This document shows positions 54,530-64,000 of a stretch of 64,000 nt of DNA, piece after piece. The notes below the pieces were generated by a model. It searched no databases. It saw only the letters and a list, made by a program, of their open reading frames with translations, and had not been told where the DNA came from. The translations under genes were made by a program, and so were the position numbers. Within the stretch, counting starts at the first letter, position 1. Each line of letters starts with the position of its first letter. This DNA is from Lucinisca nassula (lineage: Eukaryota > Mollusca > Bivalvia > Lucinida > Lucinidae): positions 135,529,027 through 135,593,026 of the forward strand of contig OY757013.1 in the NCBI GenBank assembly GCA_963580285.1. The letters are read 5' to 3'.

Positions 54530-54788
54530 TAGTTCGAACAAATTGACCTGAGACTGACCTTTATGCAATGAATAAATTAGTAAATGCTATCGCCTTATAC
54601 GTCGGCTTTCGTAAACATCTCGTGAATTGTCGGCATCTCGTGAAAAGCGAGCCAATTACCGACCTCTATATGTTGTTTAACAATATCGCTATCTTCGGAA
54701 AACAACGAAGATAAATACATGCATTCAGTCGGGTGTGAAATTATGTTAATATAGTTCGCCAGTCTCAGGTCAATTTGTTCGAGCTATG
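54530..54788. mobile_element. Small TIR element, 259 bp
   Basis: TAGTTCGAACAAATTGACCT continuing GAGACTG at the left; CAGTCTCAGGTCAATTTG continuing TTCGAGCTA at the right. The arms are about 27 bp with one mismatch. Interior AT-rich, no frame. No certain target-site duplication. Confidence 0.75.
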
Positions 54789-54976
54789 CAGCGCGAACAA
54801 TATAAGCTGAATTAGATTTTTTGTACGCCAAATAAAATCCCGGATTTTACACCGGTATAGAAATTATCTTCCTACGCAAGATTAAAATCGATATGAAGTT
54901 GTTGATACGAGATAATGAACGCCGTCGTTAAGGTTGTCGTCCTTGCACGTGAAGTTACGTCATTAAACATAACTGT

Positions 54977-55272
54977 TTGTTTGATTTATGGTTTAACGTC
55001 CCCGTCAACACAGTAAAGGTCATTTTGGAGACGTTACGTCCAATATGTGGGACTTTTACCAGACATTGAGATGAAATGACATCTCAAGCCCTGTCGCCCA
55101 ATGAAACAAATAGGGTTTATAAGCATGGACGGGCCGATTAGCCCCGCTTTGCCTGGGCAGACTTAGATCCTCTAAGCTGTTTATCAGTACTCGTGTGCGG
55201 GTCGGTTGCAGCTTTGCGTGGAAGCATCATGCAACCCATCTATTTCTTCAAGCCCCGATAGGCGGGGGCCGT
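54977..55272 (-). mobile_element. SINE-like family C, complete
   Basis: Seen on + as TTATGGTTTAACGTCCCCGT, GGTCATTTTGGAGACGTTAC, AATGACATCTCAAGCCCTGT, CAATGAAACAAATAGGGTTT, AGTACTCGTGTGCGGGTCGG and AAGCCCCGATAGGCGGGGGC. Confidence 0.85.
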
Positions 55273-55464
55273 TAAACATAACTGTAATCTCAATATTAAA
55301 AATAAAATTGATACAAGAACAAGACTCTTACTTGGGTGTGTGGTGACGATAGAACAATCCGTCCCTGGGGATTACAGCTCGGCAACAGTCAGATAACTTC
55401 CGTGACGCTTATAAAAATAGTTTTTAACCCATTCAGTACGAGAAACCCCTAAAGGGGTACATTG

Positions 55465-55531
55465 GCAGACAGTGCAGGCCCAGATCGAACGCCACGGAAC
55501 GCGGCGTCTGATCAGGGCCTACACTGTTTGC
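55465..55531. repeat. Palindromic repeat F, copy 3
   Basis: GCAGACAGTGCAGGCCCAGA and the near-complement TCAGGGCCTACACTGTTTGC, with GAACGCCACGGAACGCGGCG between. The best-conserved of three copies. Confidence 0.85.
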
Positions 55532-55689
55532 AAAAAATTAAGCCATTCTCGAATAATTGTTGAAGAAAACACAACTTGAAACCCCTAAATTTCGAAATCG
55601 ACTCCTGCCATACATAAGGCGGAAAATTCCATTCGGAACAAAAAGGGTTAATACACCAGCTGCCATATTAATTGTAACTAAATGCATTA

Positions 55690-55822
55690 CATTACGTACT
55701 CATACCCGTGCAACAACGTGCATTTGCACATCTCCAAAATGACTCCTTTTATGATGAGAGTCTGTATTTTCTTTTCTTACTTATGCTGCAAACATATTAT
55801 GCTGTGGGTGCTCGTCAGAACG
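55690..55822 (+). mobile_element. MITE subfamily B, left half
   Basis: CATTACGTACTCATACCCGT, CACATCTCCAAAATGACTCC, GTGGGTGCTCGTCAGAAC, then stops at the palindrome centre. Confidence 0.75.
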
Positions 55823-55936
55823 TCCTTGGAAAATTAAGCTATGCCTTTTTTGACTTTGTATAAACTCAACTTCAATTCTGTAAGAAATTGAGGTTTGATG
55901 ACAAGCTTGTTAAGCCGCTGGTTGAAAAAGAAAACC

Positions 55937-56218
55937 CATTACGAAAACACGCCTATATAATTTTGACCCCCCCTTGAACCCCACTTTTATATAGTAAAAC
56001 TGGGGTTTGCAGGGGTAAACCTTATTTTTCTTATTTCTGCTCTTAAATATAGATTGTGGGTACTCGTTAGAACCGCCTCGATGAGGCGGTTCTAACGAGT
56101 ACCCACAATCTGTATTTTGAGCAGCAATCAGAAAAATATCACAATTGTCTATCTTAAAACTTTCATTTTTACGGCGATAAAGGTTACAAAGAATTGTTAT
56201 AGGCGTGTTTTTGTAATG
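55937..56218 (+). mobile_element. MITE subfamily A, best-preserved copy
   Basis: Left end CATTACGAAAACACGCCTAT and right end TATAGGCGTGTTTTTGTAATG form an almost perfect terminal inverted repeat. Centre ACTCGTTAGAACCGCCTCGA with TGAGGCGGTTCTAACGAGTA is a perfect palindrome. CCCCACTTTTATATAG / AACTGGGGTTTG form an inner hairpin. No protein is encoded; movement would need a transposase in trans, which is not in the window. Confidence 0.95.
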
Positions 56219-56364
56219 GAAATGTTTGATTCTCAAATGTTATTATTTGCATATACAGTGACCTTTTTACGGTTATTGTTATGGTATTCCATACCCTGAT
56301 ATTTTGTCAATATGATTAAAAGTGTCCTTAACATGGTCTACATTTTCCCCATACATCAAACTCT

Positions 56365-56613
56365 AGCACGAAAACACACCTGTATAATTTGACCCACTTA
56401 AACCCCACTTCTTATACAAAAAATCTAAGGTTTACAGGGGTTTACATATTTTCTTATTTCTGCTCCAAAACATAGACTGTGGCTACTCGTTTGAACCGCC
56501 TCGCCAAGGCGTTTTGGGCAGTAATGTGAAAAATATCAGATATTTTCTCATCTAAAAAATCTCAGTTTTGGTGAAAATAATTCAATATATTTGGATAGGC
56601 ATGTTTTCGTAAA
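56365..56613 (+). mobile_element. MITE subfamily A
   Basis: Left end GCACGAAAACACACCTGTAT, centre GAACCGCCTCGCCAAGGCG with most of the right arm lost, right end GGCATGTTTTCGTAAAG. Confidence 0.85.
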
Positions 56614-56844
56614 GCACCCAAAATGTAATCGCTAATTTGTTTCAATTTACGAAAAATGGTCAAAGGATATCCGGGACCGAAGTAAGCAACTACTGCCTAC
56701 CGAACTGTATCCGTCTCACCTTAGGATTGCCATATTGATGTTATCGATGTGAACACTTGAACATGCCTTGGTAATGTGTTTCTACCTCAAGGACTGGTCA
56801 GCTGGGGTGTAGGGTAGACAAACTGAACGGGGGTCTTCATCAGA

Positions 56845-57260
56845 AAATTTGAGAATAAAAGGAAACAATCATGAACTGATACAATCAGATACCAAATTCT
56901 CTCCACAATGTAATTATGGAAAGAAGTCGAACCATGGAGGGACGACATTAAGCGAAACACACTACTGGTAAACCGAGTCAGCAGCTATTTCGCAAACACC
57001 TGGTGATTCAGATAATCCAAAAAAAAAGGAACAGCATATAAACTGGGGGAAAGAATCAAATCACCAACATAACAAACTTTAAATAGGAAGGACAAACGTA
57101 GCTAAAATGAACAATAAAAAAGGGGAAGAATCAGAAACACCAACATAACAACATACATAATTAGGGGAAGAATCACAACCACCAATATAAAACAGAAAGG
57201 AACCATAGCAAAAGCTTCAATAATGTTGACTACTAAGGAACATCACAAAATCTCGTTCGT
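56845..57260 (-). repeat. PLE tail relative, third subfamily
   Basis: On the minus strand, phrases match 42456-42890: ATTATGTATGTTGTTATGTTG, TGATTCTTCCCC and TATCAGTTCATGATTG at the end. Diverged and A-rich on +. I am less sure that it belongs to the same family. Confidence 0.5.
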
Positions 57261-57381
57261 AACAAAACAAAAAATAAATCCGCAACAAGGGGAGCACAGT
57301 TTGTACCCATTGGCACACCTACGATTTGTCTATTTATTTTTAACCAAACGTAAGTATTATATAAAATATATAACAGTCAAT

Positions 57382-57636
57382 CAACGCGAGAACACGTATT
57401 AATTATTTTGACCCCCTTAAATCCCAATTTTATATAGTATACGAGGTAACTGTTTTTTTTTTTTTTTTTTTGTTATTTTTTTTAGCTTAATGCAAATATT
57501 GCGGGTACTCATTAGAATTAACGGGTGCCAACAATCTATGCTTGAAGCAGATATTTTGGAAAGTTTTGAGCTGATTTTTTTTCTTAATTTGTAACTGACA
57601 TTCTTATTTTATTTGTAAAGGCGTGGTTTCGTAATG
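57382..57636 (+). mobile_element. MITE subfamily A, diverged
   Basis: CAACGCGAGAACACGTATTA, TTTGACCCCCTTAAATCCCA, a T-run of about 20 (57450-57470), reduced centre GTACTCATTAGAATTAACGG, right end GGCGTGGTTTCGTAATG. Confidence 0.8.
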
Positions 57637-58303
57637 GCACAGATCTCGATTAATTTTATAAAATATCATTACAAGAGACAGTTTTGTAAGTAGAAATTCA
57701 AAACCAAGGTATCTGCCACCAATAACGTTTAATGTTTGTTTGTTAAGAAACCTCTTTCGACGGGTGCGGTGGAGGCTCAGAATGTTATATGATATGACAT
57801 CTAATAGTAGTCCGATCAATTTTATTTCATTATGAAATGTTTTCGTATTTTCAGTGTTAACAAATCAATGTTATTTAGGATGAAACCGGAAATGTTGACG
57901 GGATTTGATGCGCGAAGTGCTGCTGCGCTTGTAACGTGAAACGTGTGTCCGACTCACGATTTATTTGCGACATTGATGTTCCAAGTTATATGGTGCCTAA
58001 GTATTAGTCTAGAATGTGCCTTCGGACCAAATGAGTCAGCAAATGAGTCGAATCTGTCTCAAAACAGTTGATAGACGTAAAATAAGGGTTATTCCTCCCT
58101 AGACTTTGACATGTTTACATTACGAAGACAAACCTGTGTGTTGAAATGGTGTCTCTACTATCATATGTAAATGTTTGATACTGTTCCTTATTTCTAGCTG
58201 GACTATAGATTGATGGCACTCGTAAGAACCGCCACAATGTTTTGGATATCAGTATAAAAAATAGATACCCTTGTTAACACAACCTCCCTCTGAATAACGT
58301 GGG
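57637..58303. other. No gene; possible MITE B trace
   Basis: CATTACGAAGACAAACCTGT (58119) and CACTCGTAAGAACCGCCAC (58218) hint at a much-diverged MITE B left half. The rest is unrecognised. Confidence 0.4.
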
Positions 58304-58582
58304 CATTTTGAGAACATGCCTATATAATTTTGACCCCCTCATATCCCACTTTTATATAGTAAAAGTGGGGTTTAAGGGGGCATACAATATTTTTTTTTTA
58401 TTTCTGCTCCAAAACATAGATTGTGGGTATTCGATAGAACCGCCTCGTCGAGGTGGTTCTATCGAGTCCCCACAATCTGTTTTGAGCAGAAATAAGAAAA
58501 CTATTACAATTTTTCATCTTAAAATATCTAATTTTTGGCCTAAAAATTGTCAATGTATTTGTATAGGCATATTTTCGTAATG
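58304..58582 (+). mobile_element. MITE subfamily A, complete
   Basis: CATTTTGAGAACATGCCTAT, AAAGTGGGGTTTAAGGGGGC, centre GATAGAACCGCCTCGTCGAG with GTGGTTCTATCGAGTCCC, right end GGCATATTTTCGTAATG. The palindrome keeps a matched change (TTCGATAGAAC / GTTCTATCGAG). Confidence 0.9.
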
Positions 58583-59151
58583 GGTTAGCTTTGTTAACGA
58601 GATTATAGTGTTAAATATATGTGGTTGCTCCTACCATTTATTAATTAACCAAACGCTTTGTCATAAATCTCGACATTAGCTATTAAACTTCAGTATATAC
58701 TACATTTCTACATCACGTTTTCGACAGTTGCAGATGAATATTTGTTTTAAATACGCCCGATTCTGTATTTTGCATTAAAACGATTTTCTCTAGAGAGACG
58801 AAAATGTATTTCCCTGTCACTAAGGTGATCAGATTTTCGAAATTAGCGCGTTTTCGTGTTCCCAAGACAATTTTCTAATCAATGTTGTTAGACTTACTCG
58901 GCACCCATAACGATACATGGTCTTGCTCTCCAGATAAGAAAAGACATGGTGTTAGCCTGTGATATAAATTCTTACCCTAGTGTTCTAACCCAGGCTAATT
59001 ACGAAAGTAAAGTGAAAGAAAAATAAAGCGTTCAATAAAGTAAAATGAAATTTCGGTGGTGTTGAGCATGGAAAAGAATATAGGTGGGTGTTCTGTTGTT
59101 GATGGCGTTTCCATCCCTCGAGGGGACCGTGCTGAGCGGAGCCTCAGGCAA
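58583..59151. other. No recognised feature
   Basis: No gene. The 75-codon frame at 59056-59283 runs into the next MITE. Confidence 0.5.
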
Positions 59152-59422
59152 CATTACGAAAACACGGCTACACAAATACATTGGAAGTTTTACCGCAAAC
59201 AAATAAATAAATACAATTTACAGATGAAAAAATGTGATATTTTTCTTGTTTCTGCTCAAAATACAGATCGTGGTACACGTTAGATGCGGTTCTAACGAGT
59301 ACCCACAATCAATATTTAAGAGCAGAAATAAGAAAAGGTCTGTCCCTGTAAACCCCAGTTTTACTTTATAAAATTGGGGTCCAAGGGGGTGACAATTATA
59401 TAGGTGATGTGTTTTCGTGATG
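59152..59422 (-). mobile_element. MITE subfamily A, complete
   Basis: On +: CATTACGAAAACACGGCTAC, TTGTTTCTGCTCAAAATACAG, shortened centre CGTTAGATGCGGTTCTAACG, CCCCAGTTTTACTTTATAAA, right end GATGTGTTTTCGTGATG. Confidence 0.85.
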
Positions 59423-59499
59423 GTTCCGCTGAGCAGGGTCACCCCGAGGGTTGGAAACGTCAATCTACAGCAGTACCCCATATCAGATTCTTAAAATAT

Positions 59500-59882
59500 T
59501 AAAAGTAGAAGTAAAACAAAGATCAGGAATCGATACAATTAACTAACTCCACCCATCAAAGACCCCAAAGGGAAAGAAATACAAACATTTAGCGACCAGA
59601 CCATAATGGAAACCTAAACAAAGGAAGGCCATAAGGACAGTTACTTTCCCACAAAATGGACACATGACCATCCAAAATTAAAAGACACAAGTGATACACA
59701 CAGTAAGTAACAAACAACAACATAAATAAATCGCCACAGAAGAGCCGCCTTGGAACCGTCAGTGGAAAGATTTCCACTGGGGGGGGGGCTTAAATCGATT
59801 TTACGTGGCCACAATCCTCGCCCTTACTTCCGTCGCGATTTAGACAAATAATTTGTTCAGTCCGCATGAAGGCCTCCTAACT
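59500..59882 (-). repeat. PLE tail, 5'-truncated, young subfamily
   Basis: From CTCATCAGTG-adjacent sequence (GAGTTAGGAGGCCTTCATGC, 59882) to the terminus GATCTTTGTTTTACTTCTAC (59504). G9 run near 59780. The truncation point lies within the hammerhead-like motif, just after CTGAT. Confidence 0.9.
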
Positions 59883-60434
59883 CTTTAAAGTCTTTGCAGG
59901 CACAAAACGTGAACATTTGTGACACGAACATTTGATCGATCTAAGTGTTTAAGATCACTCATAGTATAGTTCAATACATCTACACGAAACAATTATAACA
60001 CGTTTTGCTTACATGAACTATTAATAGAACTGTCTTCTTGTAGTTCAGCAAGTAAGAGATTTGCATGATACAATTTTTATTGAGAGCATTTAAATGTTTA
60101 TGAAAAAATGGTTCTGATTAAATGGGATACAAATATTATGAAGATCATTGATGAATGTTATAAGGTTATTGGCGTGTTTGAATGGAAAAAAATGTGTTTC
60201 AACTTGCCGACTTGTACATTTTGCTGTGCCCTTACTTTGAGGAAGCATACTAACTATCATGTTGTTTGTAATATGTTTTAGTTATTTGTGTCAATGAATT
60301 TTATAACATGTAATTGAAAGGACAAGAAAATTATTAAATACGAGTATTTATAATTCACCCATAACGGTATTTTTCGAACGATTCAATTGCTGGTAAAGTA
60401 CGGGCTGAAATGTAAACCTTAGTTTTCTTGACAT
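59883..60434. other. No recognised feature
   Basis: AT-rich spacer without gene or repeat that I recognise. Confidence 0.5.
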
Positions 60435-60940
60435 AAAATCGGAGTCTACCTGTTATTTGTTTTGCTCCAGCATTTCTGTTGTTTCTTGCTGTCGAGTCTT
60501 CGCCGTTGTTTCATCTCTGTAGTTGTTTGATTTTTGTATTTACGGAGATGTTGCACTGATGAGTTAGGAGGCCTTCATGTGGACTGAACAAATTATTTGT
60601 CTTAATCGCGACGGAAGTAAGGGCGTGGATTGTGGTCGCGTAAAATCGATTTAAGCCCCCAGTGGAATTCGTTTCTGATGACCGTTCCAAGGCGGCTCTT
60701 CTGTCGCGGTTTATTTTTGCTATGGTTTGTCTTTGGGTGTTTGTGTCGCTTATATTATTTTATTTTGGATAACCTTTTGGCCATTGTGTGGGAAAGTAAC
60801 TGCCCTTTGGCTCTCCGCTTTTGTGTCTCCGTTGGGGTCTGTTATTTCGTGTTTGTGTTTCTGTCCCTTTGCTGTCTCTGATGGGAGCTGTGAGTTAATT
60901 GTATCGATTCCTGATCATTGCCTCTACTCTTTTTTATAAG
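60435..60940 (+). repeat. PLE tail, 5'-truncated, older subfamily
   Basis: ATCGGAGTCTACCTGTTATT, CACTGATGAGTTAGGAGGCC (60555), short C5 run near 60657, TTTTGGCCATTGTGTGGGAA and terminus GATCATTGCCTCTACTCTTT. Frames 60630-60881 and 60727-60939 are both open, in different registers. Confidence 0.85.
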
Positions 60941-61024
60941 AGCATTACATGAGCATATTAACATGATATAAATAAAATTAGATAAAACTAGCCAATATTG
61001 TTTGTTGGAACGTACGTAAAAAAA

Positions 61025-61075
61025 GAAGTGGAGGCAATGATCAGGAGTCGATACAATCAACCCACAGCTCCCATA
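61025..61075 (-). repeat. PLE tail 3'-terminal stub
   Basis: On +: GAAGTGGAGGCAATGATCAG, GTCGATACAATCAACCCAC and CTCCCATAAAGA. Only 50 bp of the tail end remain. Confidence 0.7.
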
Positions 61076-61079
61076 AAGA

Positions 61080-61195
61080 TAAATAATAATATAACTACTA
61101 CTTCAACTGATAATAATTTTAATAGCAAAACGATGATGATAATAATTTAAATGCTATTTCTTTTTCCACTACTACTACTACTGCTACTATTCACC
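61080..61195. repeat. AT-rich trinucleotide microsatellites
   Basis: Degenerate (AAT)n/(GAT)n followed by (ACT)n at 61170-61190. Confidence 0.8.
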
Positions 61196-61199
61196 CCCA

Positions 61200-61275
61200 C
61201 CGATTAGAGCTTTGTAAAAAAGATTGTGCTGCATAATGCTGTCACATAGAGCTGAAACTGACCGCACATGAGTAC
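61200..61275 (+). mobile_element. SINE-like family C, 5' fragment
   Basis: GTGCTGCATAATGCTGTCAC, GAGCTGAAACTGACCGCAC and ATGAGTACCCGTAATAAATT. It continues directly into PLE copy 4. Confidence 0.55.
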
Positions 61276-62245
61276 CCGTAATAAATTATCGGTAAAACTT
61301 CTTAATCAGGGTTATCGGTACCAGAAACTACGCAAAGCATTTTAAAAATTTTATAGACGCCATTCTGATTTAATTCAATATTGGCCTTAAATCTCTTCTG
61401 CAACAAGGTATGTGGGAACCCGAATTTTATGGTGACTTAGTATATAAATTCAGAAATATATATATATAACCGCAATGACCTCAGCACCCCATTTTGTAAA
61501 AACATTTTTCGTTATAAAAAGATTGGGTACAACATAAATGTTATACGACAGACTGCATGCATGGTAGTAAACCCAATCACGGTTGACAACTTTGCTTCCC
61601 TCTTTAATTGCACGCCGGTGGGTCAGGCCTCAGATTCTATGACGGTTCCAGCTAAAAGTCTTATGGAGAATTAGAAAGATCAAATTCAAGGTAATGTTGG
61701 TTGGTGCCTGATGCTCTGTCTCTGGTCGGGCCAATTGGAGTCTAACTGTTGGTTTTCGTTTGCTCCTGCATTTCAGTGGTTTCTTGCTGTCGAGTCCTCG
61801 CCGTTGTTTCATCTCTGTGGTTGTTTGATTATTTGGGTTCATGGAGATGTTGCACTGATGAGTTAGGAGGTCATCATTCGGACTGACCAAATTATTTGTC
61901 TAAATAAGGGCGAGGATTGTGGCCACGTGAAATCGATTTAAGCACCGCCCCCCCCCCCCCCACCGCACATGTGGAATTCGTTTCCGCTTACCGTTCCAAG
62001 ACGGTTCTTCTGTCGCTGTCCATTTTTGTTATGGTTTGTCTTTGGGTGTTTGTATCGCTTATGTTATTTTATTTTGGATAGCCTATTGGCCATTTTGTGG
62101 GAAATTAACTGTCCTTTTGGCTTTCCGCTGTTGGTGTTTCCATTAGGGTTTGTTGTTTCATGTTTGTGTTTTTCCCCTTTGGTGTCTCTGATGGGAGCTG
62201 TTGGTTGATTGTATCGATTCCCGATTATTGCCTCCACTTCTTTTT
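61276..62245 (+). pseudogene. PLE copy 4: RT C-terminal part and tail
   Basis: 5'-truncated in the thumb region (CTTAATCAGGGTTATCGGTA), with frame-breaking changes: an A-run insertion at AAAGCATTTTAAAAA, a deletion near TTAATTCAATATT and a (TA)n expansion at 61465. The C-terminal coding end is GGTCAGGCCTCAGATTCTAT, then the tail with C14 near 61947 and terminus GATTATTGCCTCCACTTC. Its coding end resembles copy 2, but the tail terminus is the 'ATTGCCTCC' type, so it links the two terminus variants to one family. Confidence 0.9.
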
Positions 62246-62261
62246 TGTAAACAGCTAAGAA

Positions 62262-62450
62262 GGTATTAGCCTGCACGGTTATGTGAGTCGGACTATCCCT
62301 ATAAACCCTTTTGGTTTGTTTGGGCTGCAGGCCTTGAGATGTCATTTCATCTCAGTGTCGGGTTAAAGTCCCACAAAAGTGGAATCAACGTCTCGAAAAT
62401 GACCTAAATAGTGTTCGCGGGGAGTAAAGTCTCAATTTAAACAAAGAACT
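62262..62450 (+). mobile_element. SINE-like family C, 5'-truncated
   Basis: TTAGCCTGCACGGTTATGTG, GGTTTGTTTGGGCTGCAGGC, TTGAGATGTCATTTCATCTC, GTGTCGGGTTAAAGTCCCAC, GAATCAACGTCTCGAAAATG, then AATTTAAACAAAGAAC. Confidence 0.75.
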
Positions 62451-62800
62451 TACTACGACTGATGATACTACTTGTAATAATGAAAATATTAATCTTAACA
62501 AAAAAAAAAAAAAAAAAAAGAAACAAAACAGAATGACAGTAATAATCAGACTCTTCCTACTACTAAAAATTGATAATTATAATTTTAATAATCAAAACGA
62601 TGATAATAAGAATAATTATACCCTTACATCTACTCCCACTACATCTTCTAATGCTACTACTACTTTTAACTATTATTAACTTGATGCTAATACTGTTTGT
62701 AGGAAAGAAAATTTAATACAATTATTGTTAATAATAATTATTTTAATAATAATCATAATAATGTGATGATGATGATGATGTTATTGTTGTTGAAAATTCG
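62451..62800. repeat. Poly(A) run and AT-rich trinucleotide repeats
   Basis: A19-type run at 62500-62519, then degenerate (AAT)n, (CTA)n and a clean (GATGAT)n near 62763-62780. No gene. Confidence 0.85.
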
Positions 62801-62959
62801 GGTGCTATGTAGTAAGAAGACCAGACCCCGTACATCCAAGTTTTAGTCCTTATTAACTCAATCCTAATGGATTGACCACAATCTTTATGGAGTGTTATGC
62901 AATTAAAAGTTTGTTTGTGATTCTGATTATTTCCCCCATTATGTATTTTTTTTGAGTTA
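62801..62959. other. No recognised feature
   Basis: Short spacer. GTGATTCTGATTATTTCCCC (62918) resembles the third PLE-tail subfamily at 42660. Confidence 0.4.
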
Positions 62960-63082
62960 TGTTACGGACCGCATTGCCTCTCTTCAGTTATCTACATGCA
63001 TAGCTTATAGGTTTATCACCACTCTCTGACAACTGCGTCAGGGAGTCGACTCTTTGGCTCAGCGGTTAGTGCACTGGCCGTC
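62960..63082 (+). mobile_element. tRNA-related SINE, copy 3, truncated
   Basis: GTTACGGACCGCATTGCCTC, ACTCTCTGACAACTGCGTCA, GGCTCAGCGGTTAGTGCACT (A box). It stops before the B box and joins a different repeat with GGCAGCCATCTTGAAATGA. Confidence 0.75.
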
Positions 63083-63435
63083 ATGGCAGCCATCTTGAAA
63101 TGATTCAAACTTCATCTCCTCCCAGATTCAGAATTGCTAAAGGTCATGTGAGCTGATAGACAAAATGGCCACCAAAGCGCAATGTAATGTATGATCGACC
63201 TCATCCAAGTGAGCGATTCTGGCCCGCCTGTTTATTTAATTTTGTTTTGTTTTATTTATATTCTTATTTGCATGTATATATTTATTCATTTATTTCATCG
63301 CACAGACTTTAGAAGAACAAACTCATGAATGTACGTTCAGACATTGTGATACTATTTGTTCCAAGCTATAAATCACAGCACCCGGGACAGCCAGCCCAGG
63401 ATTTAATTCCGCCACGATGAACTGCAAATTGGTTC
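63083..63435. other. No gene; diverged repeat
   Basis: CATCTCCTCCCAGATTCAG and GACAAAATGGCCACCAAAGC resemble the 35820-35950 repeat. Otherwise nothing recognised. Confidence 0.4.
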
Positions 63436-63439
63436 ATGT

Positions 63440-63725
63440 TCTTGTACTTTTTTGTTTCATTTTTATTCCTGTTTTGTATTATTGTGTCCTTTTTTTATTC
63501 ATATTGTTGTTATGGCTTGTCTTTGGGTGTGAGTTTCGTTTATACTATTTTGTTTTGACAGCCAGTTGGTCATTTTGTGGGAAAGTAACTGTCCTTTTGG
63601 CTTTCCGCTATTGATGTTTCCATAAGGGTCTTGTTATTTCATGTTTGTATTTTTTCCCTTTGGTTTCACTGCTGGGAGCTCTGGGTTAATTGTATCGATT
63701 ATTGATCACTGCTTTCACTTCTATT
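63440..63725 (+). repeat. PLE tail, 5'-truncated, older subfamily
   Basis: TTATGGCTTGTCTTTGGGTG, GGTCATTTTGTGGGAAAGTA, CTTTTGGCTTTCCGCTATTG and terminus GATCACTGCTTTCACTTCTA. The poly(C) and hammerhead-like parts are gone. Confidence 0.8.
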
Positions 63726-63775
63726 TTATCTACAACCTACTTTGGACTTGCCAAGTGCTCCAGCGGGTTCGGTCG

Positions 63776-63966
63776 AGCGACGCTATGGAGTGAGTGAGTG
63801 TTTGAGTTTTACGTCCCACCAACAGCTAAGGTCATACGGAGACGGGACCTCGGTTTAAAGACTCCTCCGAAAGTCTGGAGAAGCCCGGGATCGAACCTGC
63901 GAACCCTGGTTTACAAGGCGAGTAGCGTAACCACTACACCACTGAGGCTTCTAGCGACGCTATGGA
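63776..63966 (-). mobile_element. tRNA-derived SINE with 14-bp target-site duplications
   Basis: Flanked by identical AGCGACGCTATGGA (63776-63789 and 63953-63966). On the minus strand: GCCTCAGTGGTGTAGTGGTT (A box), GCAGGTTCGATCCCGGGCTT (B box), GGAGGAGTCTTTAAACCGAG, then GTCTCCGTATGACCTTAGCT, GGTGGGACGTAAAACTC and a (CACT)n tail. The intact duplication shows a fairly recent insertion. Its 3' body shares ACGTCCC, CAACA, AAGGTCAT and GGAGACG, in that order on +, with family C. Confidence 0.92.
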
Positions 63967-64000
63967 ACAGTTCGTGAAGCAGTTGTTAATACAATTGTGC

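Overview
This 64 kb window looks like intergenic, repeat-saturated DNA from a marine invertebrate, most likely a bivalve mollusc. The lineage call is inference. It rests on Penelope-like elements (PLEs), tRNA-derived SINEs, a DD34D mariner relic, many short foldback elements, and arrays rich in TGACCTTGACC and 'gctcaccagagc'-type repeats that I associate with bivalve genomes. I recognise no host protein-coding gene, rRNA, functional tRNA or CRISPR array. Nearly every long open frame falls inside a mobile element or a tandem repeat.

The dominant resident is one PLE family. Copy 2 (about 15790-18582, +) is the reference. It has a 700-codon frame with an N-terminal Cys/His region, a DKG-type motif (here DKA), and a PLE reverse transcriptase with all catalytic aspartates. 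One in-frame TGA interrupts the frame and no GIY-YIG endonuclease is visible. Copy 1 (1119-3627, +) is a close relative with the same TGA plus two homopolymer frameshifts. Fragments of the coding end occur at 4498-4655, 5640-6480, 9898-10250, 13225-13994 and 61276-62245. The roughly 560-bp 3' tail is present about 27 times in both orientations. Most copies share one 3' terminus and have variable 5' truncation, as expected for target-primed insertion. The tail carries a hammerhead-like core motif, a variable poly(C) run and an often-open short hydrophobic frame.

The second theme is a foldback/MITE superfamily with two subfamilies. Subfamily A has ends like TACGAAAACACGCCTATA. Subfamily B starts CATTACGATAACATACC and ends near TTCACGTGATG. 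Both share a central palindrome containing TAGAACCGCCTC. About twenty copies crowd 43-60 kb, with others at 0-0.1, 12, 15, 19 and 30 kb. At 48337-48802 the outermost 19 bp of a B end has been amplified about 24 times head to tail, directly adjoining an intact B copy.

Layout: 0-8 kb, PLE copy 1 and a nest of tails. 9-15 kb, tRNA-SINEs, a satellite, PLE fragments. 15-19 kb, PLE copy 2. 19-31 kb, a 250-bp array family (D), palindromes, mariner. 31-40 kb, an 835-bp terminal-inverted-repeat element, a roughly 147-bp satellite split by insertions, and divergent bivalve-type repeats. 40-43 kb, largely featureless. 43-60 kb, the MITE-rich block with a 313-bp tandem array and a TGACCTTGACC-rich array. 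60-64 kb, PLE tails, microsatellites and a SINE with 14-bp target-site duplications.

How the parts relate: the PLE supplies an RT and could mobilise its own tails. The SINEs would need a LINE partner that is not visible here. The MITEs would need a transposase that is also not visible here. Coordinates of repeat edges are by eye and can be off by several to tens of bases.
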